64,000 nt of DNA, taken from assembly GCA_905479915.1 (NCBI GenBank), contig CAJQOH010000020.1, forward strand, positions 62,001 to 126,000, written 5' to 3'. The number at the start of each line of letters is the position of its first letter. Positions within the stretch are counted from its first letter, which is position 1. Shown piece after piece: positions 1 through 9,318 of the stretch. The translations under genes were made by a program, and so were the position numbers. The DNA comes from an uncultured Flavobacteriales bacterium. Its GTDB lineage: Bacteria; Bacteroidota; Bacteroidia; Flavobacteriales_E; Vicingaceae. Under the pieces are notes generated by a model. That model was not told where the DNA came from. It ran no database searches and saw nothing but the letters and a program-made list of their open reading frames with translations.

Positions 1-41
1 GATGTTACAACAGCAGCTAATATTAAAATATATTTTTTCAT
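1..41 (-). CDS. N-terminus of a secreted protein (partial)
   Basis: An ATG on the minus strand at 41 opens a frame that reads MKKYILILAAVVT and then leaves the window. A short positive start followed by a hydrophobic run is the beginning of an export signal. It starts 32 bases after the gyrA stop on the same strand, so it probably belongs to the gyrA transcription unit. In related genomes gyrA is often followed by a TPR-type secreted protein, but nothing here identifies the product. Confidence 0.55.
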   Translation of the reverse strand, partial: MKKYILILAAVVT

Positions 42-73
42 ATAATTTTTTTTAATTTAAGATGATAAAAGTA

Positions 74-2731
74 TTAATCTTCATCGTTATTATCAACATC
101 CTTGCCATTATCGGTATCATCTGTAGATCCTTCTTCATTATTAGCTGATGAATCCTCAGAAGCTTCAGATACTATTGGATTACCATCCTCATCTAAAACC
201 ACTGCATCTTCAACGTCTTCATCTTCTGTCTTTTCCACTTTAGCAACGGCTGCAATAGTATCATTTCCTTTCAAGTTAATTAAACGAACCCCTTGAGTGG
301 CTCTTCCCATAACTCTTAAATCTTCTACAGCTAAACGAATAACAATCCCTGATTTATTAATAATCATTAAATCATCATTATCAGTAACATTCTTAATAGC
401 AATTAACTTTCCAGTTTTTTCGGTAATACTAATGGTTTTAACACCTTTACCACCTCTATTCGTTACACGATAATCCTCTATATCAGATCTTTTACCATAA
501 CCATTTTCAGAAACAACCAATACATTCGCATTATCTGTATCTGGAATAGTAATCATACCAACAACTGCATCTTTTTCATCAGCTAAACGAATTCCTCTAA
601 CTCCAGAAGCATTTCTACCCATAGGTCTAGTTTTTCTTTCGTTAAATCGAATTGCTTTTCCTGATTCAAGTGCCATCAAGATCTCATCAGAACCAGTTGT
701 TAATTTAGCTTCTAACAATTGATCTCCTCCCTTAATAGTAATTGCATTAATTCCATTTACTCTTGGTCTAGAATAAGCTTCTAAAGCTGTTTTCTTAACT
801 GTACCATTTTTAGTACACATAATAATGTAGTACTGATCAACTAACTCATCTAATCCTTCTGCAAATCCATTGTCAATATCTTCTTGTGTTGCAGGACGTT
901 TTAAGTATTCTTCATCCTTAATGTCTTTAACATTAATATATGCCAATACTTTATCGTCTGGCTCAATGTTAATTAAGTTCTGAATTGCTCTACCTTTAGC
1001 TTGTTTAGTCCCTTCAGGAATTTCAAACACTCTCATCCAGAAACATTTACCTTTTTCAGTAAATACCAACAAGTAATTGTGAGTGGTTGCAACAAATAAC
1101 TGCTCTAAGAAATCAGCATCTCTGGTAGCTGTTCCTTTAGAACCTACTCCTCCTCTATTCTGTAACCTATATTCCGATAATGAAGTACGCTTCATGTAAC
1201 CTAAGTGAGAAATTGTAACAACAACCTTTTCATCTGGAATCATGTCTTCAATACTAAAGTCTCCTCCAGCATATTCAATTACACTTCTTCTTTCATCTCC
1301 GTATTTATCTCTAATGTAAATTAATTCATCTTTAATAATTTGCATTCTGCGAGACTCATTTGCTAGAATATCTTGTAAATCTTTAATCGTTTCCATTAAA
1401 GCATCATATTCAGCTCTTAATTTATCTTGTTCAAGACCAGTTAATTGTCTTAATCTCATTTCAACGATAGCACGAGATTGAATATCACTTAATTTAAAGT
1501 GCTCCATTAACTTCTCTCTAGCCTCATCAGGACTCTTAGACGCTCTAATTAATTTAATTACTTCATCTATATTATCAGAAGCAATAATTAACCCTTCTAA
1601 AATATGTGCTCTTTCTTCAGCTTTTCTTAATTCATATTTTGTTCTTCTAACAATAACTTCATGTCTAAACTCAACAAACTCAGCAATAATATCTTTTAAG
1701 TTTAATACGACTGGTCTCCCTTTAACTAAAGCAATGTTATTAACACTAAAAGATGTTTGTAAAGCAGTTTGCTTAAATAAGTTATTTAAAACAACATTAG
1801 GAATCGCATCTCTCTTTAATTCATAAACGATACGCATCCCTGTTCTATCAGATTCATCTCTAATATCAGAAATACCTTCAATTTTACCATCATTAATAAG
1901 GTCCGCAGTTTTCTTAATCATATCTGCCTTATTTACTTGATAAGGAATTTCAGAAACGATTACTCTAAAACGTCCAGAATTAGTTTCTTCTAATTCTGTT
2001 TTTGCACGCATTACAATTCTTCCTTTACCAGTTTCAAAAGCGTCTTTTACTCCTTGGTAACCATATATAATACCTCCTGTTGGGAAATCTGGTGCTTTTA
2101 CATGCTCCATTAATCCTGCAATATCAATATCTCTGTTATCAACGTAAGCGATAGTTCCATTAATAACCTCTGTAAGGTTATGTGGAGCCATGTTTGTTGC
2201 CATACCTACAGCAATACCAGAAGCTCCATTTAATAACAAAGCAGGTATCTTTGTTGGAAGCACTGTTGGCTCCTCTAAAGAATCATCAAAGTTCAAACTG
2301 AAATCAACAGTTTCCTTATCTAAATCACCCAACATCTCTTCAGCAATCTTTCTCAATCTTGCTTCAGTATAACGCATTGCAGCTGGACTATCTCCATCAA
2401 CAGAACCAAAGTTTCCTTGTCCGTCTACTAACATATAACGTAATGACCACTCTTGCGCCATACGAACCATAGAATCATATACTGCTGTATCTCCATGTGG
2501 ATGATACTTACCCAATACCTCTCCAACAATTCTTGCTGACTTCTTATAAGGACTACTTGCTCTAACCCCTAAATCTAACATTCCATACAAAATCCTTCTA
2601 TGTACAGGCTTTAAACCATCTCTTACATCAGGAAGGGCTCTAGAAACAATTACCGACATCGAATAATCGATGTAAGCAGATTTCATTTCCTCTTCAATAT
2701 TAATTTGTATTATTTTTTCTCCTTCAGCCAT
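74..2731 (-). CDS. gyrA: DNA gyrase subunit A
   Basis: This is the breaking-reuniting subunit of the type II topoisomerase that introduces negative supercoils using ATP; its partner is GyrB. The N-terminus reads as the standard GyrA/ParC domain, and the catalytic tyrosine is Y121 in [10 protein letters not shown]. The quinolone region reads [10 protein letters not shown], with Thr82 where E. coli has Ser83 and Asp86 matching Asp87. The C-terminal half shows beta-pinwheel repeats. The GyrA box is not canonical; the closest stretches are [10 protein letters not shown] and NRGGKGVK. The last 50 or so residues are a very acidic tail rich in D, E, N and S. Length (885 aa) fits GyrA. ParC is the alternative, but six pinwheel-like blades and the acidic tail favour GyrA. 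It is divergent from clpC. Confidence 0.95.
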   Translation of the reverse strand: MAEGEKIIQINIEEEMKSAYIDYSMSVIVSRALPDVRDGLKPVHRRILYGMLDLGVRASSPYKKSARIVGEVLGKYHPHGDTAVYDSMVRMAQEWSLRYMLVDGQGNFGSVDGDSPAAMRYTEARLRKIAEEMLGDLDKETVDFSLNFDDSLEEPTVLPTKIPALLLNGASGIAVGMATNMAPHNLTEVINGTIAYVDNRDIDIAGLMEHVKAPDFPTGGIIYGYQGVKDAFETGKGRIVMRAKTELEETNSGRFRVIVSEIPYQVNKADMIKKTADLINDGKIEGISDIRDESDRTGMRIVYELKRDAIPNVVLNNLFKQTALQTSFSVNNIALVKGRPVVLNLKDIIAEFVEFRHEVIVRRTKYELRKAEERAHILEGLIIASDNIDEVIKLIRASKSPDEAREKLMEHFKLSDIQSRAIVEMRLRQLTGLEQDKLRAEYDALMETIKDLQDILANESRRMQIIKDELIYIRDKYGDERRSVIEYAGGDFSIEDMIPDEKVVVTISHLGYMKRTSLSEYRLQNRGGVGSKGTATRDADFLEQLFVATTHNYLLVFTEKGKCFWMRVFEIPEGTKQAKGRAIQNLINIEPDDKVLAYINVKDIKDEEYLKRPATQEDIDNGFAEGLDELVDQYYIIMCTKNGTVKKTALEAYSRPRVNGINAITIKGGDQLLEAKLTTGSDEILMALESGKAIRFNERKTRPMGRNASGVRGIRLADEKDAVVGMITIPDTDNANVLVVSENGYGKRSDIEDYRVTNRGGKGVKTISITEKTGKLIAIKNVTDNDDLMIINKSGIVIRLAVEDLRVMGRATQGVRLINLKGNDTIAAVAKVEKTEDEDVEDAVVLDEDGNPIVSEASEDSSANNEEGSTDDTDNGKDVDNNDED

Positions 2732-2868
2732 ATTTTAAGTTATTTTTCTTCTAAATACTACACCTTTTTAAGGTTCATCGAAAATACATAAAATCGACTT
2801 CTAAATAAGGAAGAAATAACGCTTACTTACTAACAAAATTCTGTTGAAAAAGGTGTTTTTCACGACAA

Positions 2869-2897
2869 TTGCACAAATACATATATTATTATTTTTG
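2869..2897 (+). promoter_or_regulatory. Bacteroidota-type promoter of clpC
   Basis: TTG at 2869-2871, an 18-base spacer, then TATTTTTG at 2890-2897 match the Bacteroidota -33/-7 consensus (TTG-N17-23-TAnnTTTG). The predicted transcription start is about 45 bases before the clpC ATG. It lies in the 219-base divergent gap with gyrA. No HrcA/CIRCE or CtsR-like operator was seen. Confidence 0.6.
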
Positions 2898-2950
2898 AGT
2901 TAGTTCAAATTATCCTAATTTTAAAGGTGGTTGACAGTAAAAGATAAACT

Positions 2951-5518
2951 ATGGATGCAAATTTTTCAACAAAAGTAAAAGATGTTATAACCTTTAGTAA
3001 AGAAGAAGCTTTAAGGCTTGGACATGACTATATAGGTGTAGAGCATTTATTATTAGGAATAATTAGAGAAGGTGACGGTTTAGCAGTAAAGATTTTGGTC
3101 AACTTAGGTGTTGATTTAAAAGAACTAAGAATGAAAATTGAATCTTCAACTAAAGTTGGAAATGGATCTAGCAACATGCTATCTAACATACCTTTAGTAA
3201 AGCAGGCCGAAAAGGTTTTAAAGATAACTTACCTTGAAGCTAAAGTCTTAAAAAACAATATTATTGGTACTGAGCATTTATTACTTTCTATCTTAAAAGG
3301 AGAAGATAATATTGCAACAAATTCATTAAATACATTAAACATAAATTACGAATCAGTTAAAGAAGAAGTTATGATATTAAATATTGCCGAGGATGAAACT
3401 CCTAAAGCTGATTTCCCTAACACACCTCCTGAAGATGACGAAAATGAAGGTGAAGGTGGAAAAGGGTTTATGGGAAGCTCTAGTGGTCCGTCAAAAGGCG
3501 CATCAAAGTCTAAAACACCTGTATTAGACAATTTTGGAAGAGATTTAACTAAATATGCCGAAGATGGCAAGTTAGATCCTATAGTAGGTAGAGAAAAAGA
3601 AATAGAAAGAGTCTCTCAAATATTGAGTAGAAGAAAAAAGAACAACCCTATCTTATTGGGTGAACCTGGTGTTGGAAAATCTGCAATCGCAGAAGGTCTA
3701 GCATTAAGAATTGTTCAAAAGAAAGTTTCTCGAGTACTTTTTGGAAAAAGGATTGTTACGCTTGATTTAGCTTCTTTAGTTGCTGGAACAAAATATAGAG
3801 GACAGTTTGAAGAAAGAATGAAAGCTGTAATGAATGAGTTGGAAAAATCTCCAGACATCATTTTATTCATTGATGAAATCCATACCATTATTGGTGCAGG
3901 TGGAGCTTCTGGATCTATGGATGCATCCAACATGTTTAAACCAGCTTTAGCAAGAGGTGAAATTCAATGTATAGGTGCTACAACTTTAGATGAATACAGA
4001 CAACACATTGAAAAAGATGGTGCCCTAGCACGTAGATTTCAAAAAGTAGTTGTTGATCCTACAAGCGTTGAAGAAACAATTGAGATTCTGAACAACATTA
4101 AAGAAAAATATGAAGATCATCACAATGTTTCTTACACAGCTGAAGCTATCGAAGCCTGTGCACAATTAACAGATCGATACATGACTGATAGATTCTTACC
4201 AGACAAAGCTATTGATGCTTTGGATGAAGCTGGATCTAGAGTTCACATTACTAACATTAAGGTTCCTAAGAACATTATTGAAATTGAGAAAAAGATTGAG
4301 GACATCAAAGATCAAAAAAATCATGTTGTTCGTAGCCAAAAATATGAAGAGGCAGCTCAATTACGAGATGACGAAAGAAATCTTTTAAAAGATTTAAATG
4401 TTGCAAAACAAGCCTGGGAAGACGAAACAAAAAACAACAGAGAAGAAGTAAGCGAAGATAATGTTGCTGAAGTTGTTGCTATGATGACTGGAATCCCTAC
4501 CCAAAGAGTTGCACAAGCAGAAGGTGATCGCTTAGCAAGTATGGGAGAAGAAATAAATGACAAAGTAATTGGTCAAGATGAGGCTGTTAAAAAAGTTGTT
4601 AAAGCCATTCAAAGAAATAGAGCTGGTTTAAAAGACCCTAACAAACCTATCGGATCTTTTATTTTCTTAGGGCCAACAGGTGTTGGAAAAACTCAACTAG
4701 CAAAAGTTTTAGCTCGCTACCTATTTGATACAGATGAAGCTTTAATTAGAATTGATATGAGTGAATACATGGAGAAATTTGCTGTATCAAGATTAGTTGG
4801 AGCTCCACCTGGATATGTAGGTTATGAAGAAGGCGGTCAATTAACAGAGAAAGTTAGAAGAAAGCCCTATTCTATCGTTTTATTAGATGAAATTGAAAAA
4901 GCACATCCAGATGTTTTTAATTTATTACTACAAGCACTAGATGATGGACAAATGACTGATAGTGCAGGAAGAAAAATTAATTTTAAAAACACTATCATCA
5001 TAATGACATCTAATATAGGTGCAAGACAATTAAAAGATTTTGGACAAGGTGTTGGTTTTGGAACTAAAGCCAAAAAAGATGGTGCTGATGATCATTCTGC
5101 AGGAATTATCCAGAATGCATTAAAAAAGGCTTTTGCCCCTGAATTCTTAAATAGAATTGATGATGTTATCATGTTTAATTCTTTAGAAAAAGAAGATATT
5201 CACCAAATTATAGATATCGAATTAAAGAGTCTTTATGGTAGAATTGAAGAGTTAGGTTATAGTATTAAACTATCTCAAGAAGCTAAAGATTATATTGCTG
5301 ATAAAGGATATGATTCTGCTTATGGTGCAAGACCATTAAAAAGAGCTATTCAAAAGTATTTAGAAGATCCTTTAGCCGAAGAGATTATCCAATCTAAAGT
5401 TGTTGAAGGTAGCTCTATCAGCGTTAAGTTTGATGATGTTACCAAAGAACTTATTTTTTCAATAAGCAAGCCTAAGAAAAAGAAAAGTTCCGACTTAGAG
5501 AAAGGAAAAGAAGATTAA
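2951..5518 (+). CDS. clpC: ATP-dependent Clp protease ATP-binding subunit ClpC
   Basis: A Hsp100 unfoldase that feeds substrates to ClpP in the cytoplasm. Two Clp_N repeats occupy about residues 1-150, followed by a low-complexity acidic/glycine linker. The first AAA module has Walker A GEPGVGKSA near 237 and Walker B LFIDEIH near 303. A UVR-like motif (YEEAAQLRDDE) near 460 sits between the modules. The second AAA module has GPTGVGKTQ near 574 and LLDEIEKAHPD near 641. A VGF tripeptide in the loop near 701 matches the ClpP-docking position. The UVR motif and ClpP loop separate ClpC from ClpB, which has a long coiled-coil M domain. Stand-alone gene with its own promoter and terminator. Confidence 0.95.
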   Translation: MDANFSTKVKDVITFSKEEALRLGHDYIGVEHLLLGIIREGDGLAVKILVNLGVDLKELRMKIESSTKVGNGSSNMLSNIPLVKQAEKVLKITYLEAKVLKNNIIGTEHLLLSILKGEDNIATNSLNTLNINYESVKEEVMILNIAEDETPKADFPNTPPEDDENEGEGGKGFMGSSSGPSKGASKSKTPVLDNFGRDLTKYAEDGKLDPIVGREKEIERVSQILSRRKKNNPILLGEPGVGKSAIAEGLALRIVQKKVSRVLFGKRIVTLDLASLVAGTKYRGQFEERMKAVMNELEKSPDIILFIDEIHTIIGAGGASGSMDASNMFKPALARGEIQCIGATTLDEYRQHIEKDGALARRFQKVVVDPTSVEETIEILNNIKEKYEDHHNVSYTAEAIEACAQLTDRYMTDRFLPDKAIDALDEAGSRVHITNIKVPKNIIEIEKKIEDIKDQKNHVVRSQKYEEAAQLRDDERNLLKDLNVAKQAWEDETKNNREEVSEDNVAEVVAMMTGIPTQRVAQAEGDRLASMGEEINDKVIGQDEAVKKVVKAIQRNRAGLKDPNKPIGSFIFLGPTGVGKTQLAKVLARYLFDTDEALIRIDMSEYMEKFAVSRLVGAPPGYVGYEEGGQLTEKVRRKPYSIVLLDEIEKAHPDVFNLLLQALDDGQMTDSAGRKINFKNTIIIMTSNIGARQLKDFGQGVGFGTKAKKDGADDHSAGIIQNALKKAFAPEFLNRIDDVIMFNSLEKEDIHQIIDIELKSLYGRIEELGYSIKLSQEAKDYIADKGYDSAYGARPLKRAIQKYLEDPLAEEIIQSKVVEGSSISVKFDDVTKELIFSISKPKKKKSSDLEKGKED

Positions 5519-5522
5519 AAAT

Positions 5523-5553
5523 AAAAGGCACAAATATTAAAGTTGTGCCTTTT
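5523..5553 (+). terminator. Intrinsic terminator of clpC
   Basis: An 11-bp perfect stem (5523-5533 with 5543-5553, core GGCACAA/TTGTGCC) is followed by a T run and starts 5 bases after the clpC stop codon. Confidence 0.85.
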
Positions 5554-5573
5554 TTATTAATGTTAATTCAAAT

Positions 5574-5609
5574 AAAAAAAGCTTCTAACAAATGTTAGAA
5601 GCTTTTTTT
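5574..5609. terminator. Bidirectional terminator between clpC and fabI
   Basis: A 17-bp perfect stem with A and T tracts on its two sides (5574-5590 with 5593-5609, core GCTTCTAACA/TGTTAGAAGC). It would work in both directions. It lies 18 bases beyond the fabI stop on the minus strand and is a second stop for clpC transcripts. Confidence 0.85.
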
Positions 5610-5627
5610 ATTGAAAGTTGTAAAAGA

Positions 5628-6437
5628 TTAATCTCTTACCTCTCCCATAATTTCTTCTGTTAATCCCGTAGTAGAGAATCCACCATCATGAAATAAGTTC
5701 TGCATTGTAACATATCTTGTTAAATCAGAGAACATCATAATACAATAGTTCGCACAATCAAGTGCTGGTGCATTTCCTAATGGAGAGTTTTTATCTGCAA
5801 ACCCATACAATTCTCCAAACCCTTTAATTCCACCACCTGCTGTAGTTTTTGTTGGAGATTGAGAAATAGTATTTACTCTTACTTTTTTATCTCTACCGTA
5901 ATAGTAACCAAATGTTCTTGCTATAGATTCTAATAACGATTTAGCATCAGACATATCATTATAACCAGGAATAGCCATTTGAGCAGCAATAAATGAAAGA
6001 CCTAAAATAGATCCCCACTCATTCATAATATCTTTTTGTTTGGCAATTTTCATTAATCTATGAAAAGAGATCGCTGAAATATCCATTGCCTTATGATAAA
6101 AATCATAATTACTTTCTGTATAATGAATTCCTTTTCTAACATTAATAGACATTCCTATTGAATGTAGAATAAAATCTATCTTACCAAATTTAGCTTCAGC
6201 AGCATCAAATAATTTTTCTAAATCATCTGCAGATGTAACGTCTGCAGATATAACATCAGAACCTGTAGCTTTTGCCAACTCATCCAACTGCCCCATTCTT
6301 AAAGCTACTGGAGCATTTGTTAAAATAAATTCAGCACCTTCTTCATGAGCTCTTTCAGCAACTTTCCATGCTATAGAGTCCTCATTAAGTGCTCCAAAAA
6401 TGATTCCTTTTTTTCCTTTTAATAGATTATACGACAT
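5628..6437 (-). CDS. fabI: Enoyl-[acyl-carrier-protein] reductase (NADH)
   Basis: Catalyses the last step of each fatty acid elongation cycle, reducing enoyl-ACP with NADH in the cytoplasm. The sequence opens with a FabI-type nucleotide fold (KGKKGIIFGALNEDSIAW). The active-site pair is Tyr159 and Lys166 in GYNDMSDAK, the Y-X6-K spacing of FabI rather than the Y-X3-K of ordinary short-chain dehydrogenases. The ISAISF element near 120 is also typical. At 269 aa it matches the longer, divergent Bacteroidota FabI. Own promoter at 6465-6496. High confidence in family; sensitivity to triclosan-type inhibitors cannot be read from this. Confidence 0.92.
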   Translation of the reverse strand: MSYNLLKGKKGIIFGALNEDSIAWKVAERAHEEGAEFILTNAPVALRMGQLDELAKATGSDVISADVTSADDLEKLFDAAEAKFGKIDFILHSIGMSINVRKGIHYTESNYDFYHKAMDISAISFHRLMKIAKQKDIMNEWGSILGLSFIAAQMAIPGYNDMSDAKSLLESIARTFGYYYGRDKKVRVNTISQSPTKTTAGGGIKGFGELYGFADKNSPLGNAPALDCANYCIMMFSDLTRYVTMQNLFHDGGFSTTGLTEEIMGEVRD

Positions 6438-6464
6438 ATAATTTTTTTATTTTTTCTATCTCTA

Positions 6465-6496
6465 CAAATATAACAGAATATAAACGCTGTTATCAA
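6465..6496 (-). promoter_or_regulatory. Bacteroidota-type promoter of fabI
   Basis: On the minus strand TTG (6494-6496), a 21-base spacer and TATATTTG (6465-6472) fit TTG-N17-23-TAnnTTTG perfectly. The -33 end abuts the stop codon of the upstream small lipoprotein gene, so fabI can be transcribed independently of it. Confidence 0.65.
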
Positions 6497-6691
6497 TTAA
6501 TATCTACTTTTTCTCGCTCTTTTTGCTGAGGCAGGTTGAGAATGACGTTTCATACCTCTTTTTGCTCCAACCTGACCTGAAACAGCTCCACTTCTATGGG
6601 GGTCGCAACTAGTTAATGGTAGAATAAAAAAAAGAGTCATTACGGAAGTTAAAAGGAATATGTAGTACTTTTTTAGTTTGCTCATTTTCAT
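6497..6691 (-). CDS. Small basic lipoprotein of unknown function
   Basis: A 64-residue protein with a lysine-rich start, one hydrophobic segment (about 10-25) and a clear lipobox LTSC with Cys29, so it should be exported and lipidated. The mature part is only about 36 residues and is strongly basic (R/K repeated in GAKRGMKRHSQ and KRARKSRY). Met3 is an equally good start. It sits between fabI and recN on the same strand and has a possible -7 box at 6708-6715. The clean signal peptide makes it likely real despite its size. I do not recognise the family; a nucleic acid, lipid A or peptidoglycan contact is possible from charge alone, but that is a guess. Confidence 0.6.
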   Translation of the reverse strand: MKMSKLKKYYIFLLTSVMTLFFILPLTSCDPHRSGAVSGQVGAKRGMKRHSQPASAKRARKSRY

Positions 6692-6707
6692 ACAATTAAA
6701 ATCTTAA

Positions 6708-6715
6708 CAAAATTA
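6708..6715 (-). promoter_or_regulatory. Possible -7 box for the small lipoprotein gene
   Basis: TAATTTTG on the minus strand matches TAnnTTTG, 17 bases before the ATG at 6691. No TTG was found at the expected -33 distance. The box lies inside an inverted repeat (ATCTTAA-CAAAA-TTAAGAT, 6701-6719) that could be an operator or simply AT-rich chance. Confidence 0.35.
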
Positions 6716-6750
6716 AGATATTTAGTTAAGAGTAAAAAAAACATTTCTAC

Positions 6751-8406
6751 TTATGACGCTAATAAAGATCTTGCATTATCCCTTGCTGCAGTACTTAATT
6801 TTTCACCACTCAACATCTTAGCTAATTCTTCTATTCTTTCAAGTTCTCCAAGTGCTGAAATCGATGTTAATGTTTTCTCACCAATGCTTTCTTTATATAT
6901 TTTATAATGCGCCCCACCTTTTGCAGCAACTTGTGGTAAATGAGTAATTGCTATTACCTGCATATTAGCACTAATTCCCTTCATTATATTGGCCATTTTA
7001 TCGGCTATATCCCCAGAAACTCCCGTATCAATTTCATCAAAAATAATTGAGCTTAACTTATTACTTTCCGCTAATATTGATTTAATTGTTAGCATTAATC
7101 GAGATAACTCACCTCCAGATGCAGCCTTACTCAACTCTAATAGTTTTGATCCTTTATTTGAGGTAAATAAAAATTTAATTTGATCTAATCCGTTTTCATT
7201 TAATTTATCCAATACTGCATGCTCAACATAAAAGTTAGCTTCAGCCATCCCCAATTGAGTAAGCGTTCCGATTATCTTTTTAGTTAACTTCTCAAAATTA
7301 TCACCTCTAATTTGAGATATTTTTTGAGCAGACTTAAACAATACAACTTCTTGAGCCTCTATTTGGTCTGTTAATTTCTTAATTTTTTCTTCATAAAAAT
7401 TTGTATCCAACAATTTTAAATTGAATTCTTCCAAAAGAGTTAATATTTCTTCAGTTGACGATACATTGTGCTTTTGTTCTATGGAATATATTTTACTTAA
7501 GCGGTCATTTAAAAAAGAGAGATTTTCTGGATCAAATTGAAAATTGTTGTTGTTATTACCAACTTCTATTGCAACATCTTCAAGTTCAATAAGCACACTA
7601 CTTAAACGTTCATAAATAGCACTGTATACTGGAGAACAGTTTTTAATTTTAAGATATGAATCAGTTATGTTTTTTAATTCATTCACTATATTTTTGTCTG
7701 AATTAGTCAAAGCTGTCTCTGAATAGTCTAATACTGTTTTTATTTCTTCAGAATTATTGATTATTTCTAATTCAGATTCAATCTTTTCCTTTTCATTTGC
7801 TTTTAAATTCAATTCAGCAATCTCATTTGCCTGAAATGAAATATAGTCTACGTCAGATTTTGACTTATTTGCTAATTCATGTAGTTCTTCTAACTGTTTT
7901 TTAGCCGTTAAATAATCTTGAAATTTTTTTCTATAGTCAAAAACTTGCTCTTCAAGGTTAGCAAAAACATCTATAACGCTCATTTGAAATCTATTATCCT
8001 GAATCTTTAGCGTTTGATGTTGAGAATGTATATCTATTAACTGAGAGGTTAAGGTCTTTAATATCGATAAACTTACAGGGGTATCATTAATAAATGCCCT
8101 ACTCTTCCCTTTTGCATTTATCTCTCTTCTTATAATATTAGATGCTTCATAATCTAATTCATTTTCATTAAAAAAATCAAAATATTGTTTTTTATCGAAC
8201 TCGAACTCCCCCTCAATAATGCACTTTTTCTCTTTATCGTTTAATACTGAAGTATCAGCTCTCTGACCTAAGATTAAAGAAAGTGCCCCTAATAAAATCG
8301 ACTTACCTGCTCCGGTCTCTCCAGTAATAACCGTAAAACCATCATCTATCTTGATTTCAAGCTTTTCAATAATCGCATAATTGGTTATAGATAAATGTTT
8401 TAACAT
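6751..8406 (-). CDS. recN: DNA repair protein RecN
   Basis: An SMC-like ATPase that acts early in double-strand break repair. Walker A GETGAGKS is at residues 29-36. Long coiled-coil arms rich in E, K, L and N occupy about 150-370. The ABC signature SKAASGGELSRL and Walker B IIFDEIDTGVSG follow near 430-470, then the H-loop region ITHLPQVAA. Length (551 aa) is normal. The porD stop abuts its start (8406/8407), so it is co-transcribed downstream of bamD-rpoZ-coaBC-porD. Confidence 0.95.
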   Translation of the reverse strand: MLKHLSITNYAIIEKLEIKIDDGFTVITGETGAGKSILLGALSLILGQRADTSVLNDKEKKCIIEGEFEFDKKQYFDFFNENELDYEASNIIRREINAKGKSRAFINDTPVSLSILKTLTSQLIDIHSQHQTLKIQDNRFQMSVIDVFANLEEQVFDYRKKFQDYLTAKKQLEELHELANKSKSDVDYISFQANEIAELNLKANEKEKIESELEIINNSEEIKTVLDYSETALTNSDKNIVNELKNITDSYLKIKNCSPVYSAIYERLSSVLIELEDVAIEVGNNNNNFQFDPENLSFLNDRLSKIYSIEQKHNVSSTEEILTLLEEFNLKLLDTNFYEEKIKKLTDQIEAQEVVLFKSAQKISQIRGDNFEKLTKKIIGTLTQLGMAEANFYVEHAVLDKLNENGLDQIKFLFTSNKGSKLLELSKAASGGELSRLMLTIKSILAESNKLSSIIFDEIDTGVSGDIADKMANIMKGISANMQVIAITHLPQVAAKGGAHYKIYKESIGEKTLTSISALGELERIEELAKMLSGEKLSTAARDNARSLLAS

Positions 8407-9318
8407 TTATTTCCCTTTAGTAATTTTATCGTACTTACTAATGTTTGTAGGATCTATCTTATTTAATAGGTTCGTTACTTCTGCTTTTTCTTTAGCCAAT
8501 CCATCTACAAAAAGATCTACTATTTCATTAGATTTAGCATTAAAGAATACCTGCATTTGAAAGTTAGCTGGTTTTCGATCAAAAACTTTCTCTAACTTCC
8601 CTAATGATTTTAAAACCGTTGCTCTTCCAACTACTACATTTTTTGCCATCACATCAAAACCTAAACGATGGTATTCATAAAAGCATTCTCTTAACTCTGC
8701 ATAATCGTTGTGTAACAAGTTTTCAGCCATCCAGTATCGATTACTCTGACTTTCAAATGCCTTCCATCCAGACTGCGCAGTTCCTTGAGCATTGCTAACA
8801 ATAGCTTGAGCTTTCTGTAAATATCTCGTCCCTCCTTTAAGAGAAAAAGAATCATAATCTAAAGCAACTATAATATTAGCATAGAAAGATAAAACAGAAG
8901 TTAGGTTCGAGATAAAAGTTGTTTCAGAATATTCTAAAGGATCGAACTCATTAAATTTAAATTCAAATTCTTTATCAATATGGTTAAAGGTTGTTGAAAA
9001 GTAAGAAGTATTAAAAATTGGTCTTCTAGACTGTACCTGTATGGTTCCTTTAAATTCGTTTGTAGAAACCTGTTCAGTAATGTTAATCATTATTGTACAT
9101 TCTATTCTCTCCGTATTTTTATAAACATTATTCGTCCATATTGTTGAATTCATATATTCAAAAATGGATTTTTGCATCGCATCAAAAACACTCTTATCAG
9201 AACCTTGAACTTGAGAGGAATTTATTTGAACATTACAATTAAGCTCTTGAGCAGTAACTGTAAACTTTAACAGAATTAAAATAAGGGTAAATAATATTTT
9301 AGTCAATTGAGTTTTCAT
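8407..9318 (-). CDS. porD: PorD-like DUF4835 family protein, type IX secretion associated
   Basis: A 303-residue exported protein. A signal peptide (residues 1-23, ending VTAQ) precedes a mature domain with many aromatic residues and the LDYDSFSLKGG and AESQ/FESQSNRYW-type segments typical of the DUF4835 family found between recN and coaBC in Flavobacteria. This family is annotated in some databases as the T9SS protein PorD; its exact role in secretion is not established as far as I know. The start codon overlaps the coaBC stop by one base (TAATG), indicating translational coupling. The name rests on family recall and gene order, so the family is more certain than the function. Confidence 0.75.
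   Translation of the reverse strand: MKTQLTKILFTLILILLKFTVTAQELNCNVQINSSQVQGSDKSVFDAMQKSIFEYMNSTIWTNNVYKNTERIECTIMINITEQVSTNEFKGTIQVQSRRPIFNTSYFSTTFNHIDKEFEFKFNEFDPLEYSETTFISNLTSVLSFYANIIVALDYDSFSLKGGTRYLQKAQAIVSNAQGTAQSGWKAFESQSNRYWMAENLLHNDYAELRECFYEYHRLGFDVMAKNVVVGRATVLKSLGKLEKVFDRKPANFQMQVFFNAKSNEIVDLFVDGLAKEKAEVTNLLNKIDPTNISKYDKITKGK

Noticed and set aside
102-296. Plus-strand frame inside gyrA
   Set aside because: It is a Ser-rich shadow of the acidic GyrA tail on the opposite strand, without a start signal.
5628-6437. Ordinary short-chain dehydrogenase
   Set aside because: The Y-X6-K spacing and FabI-specific segments identify enoyl-ACP reductase.
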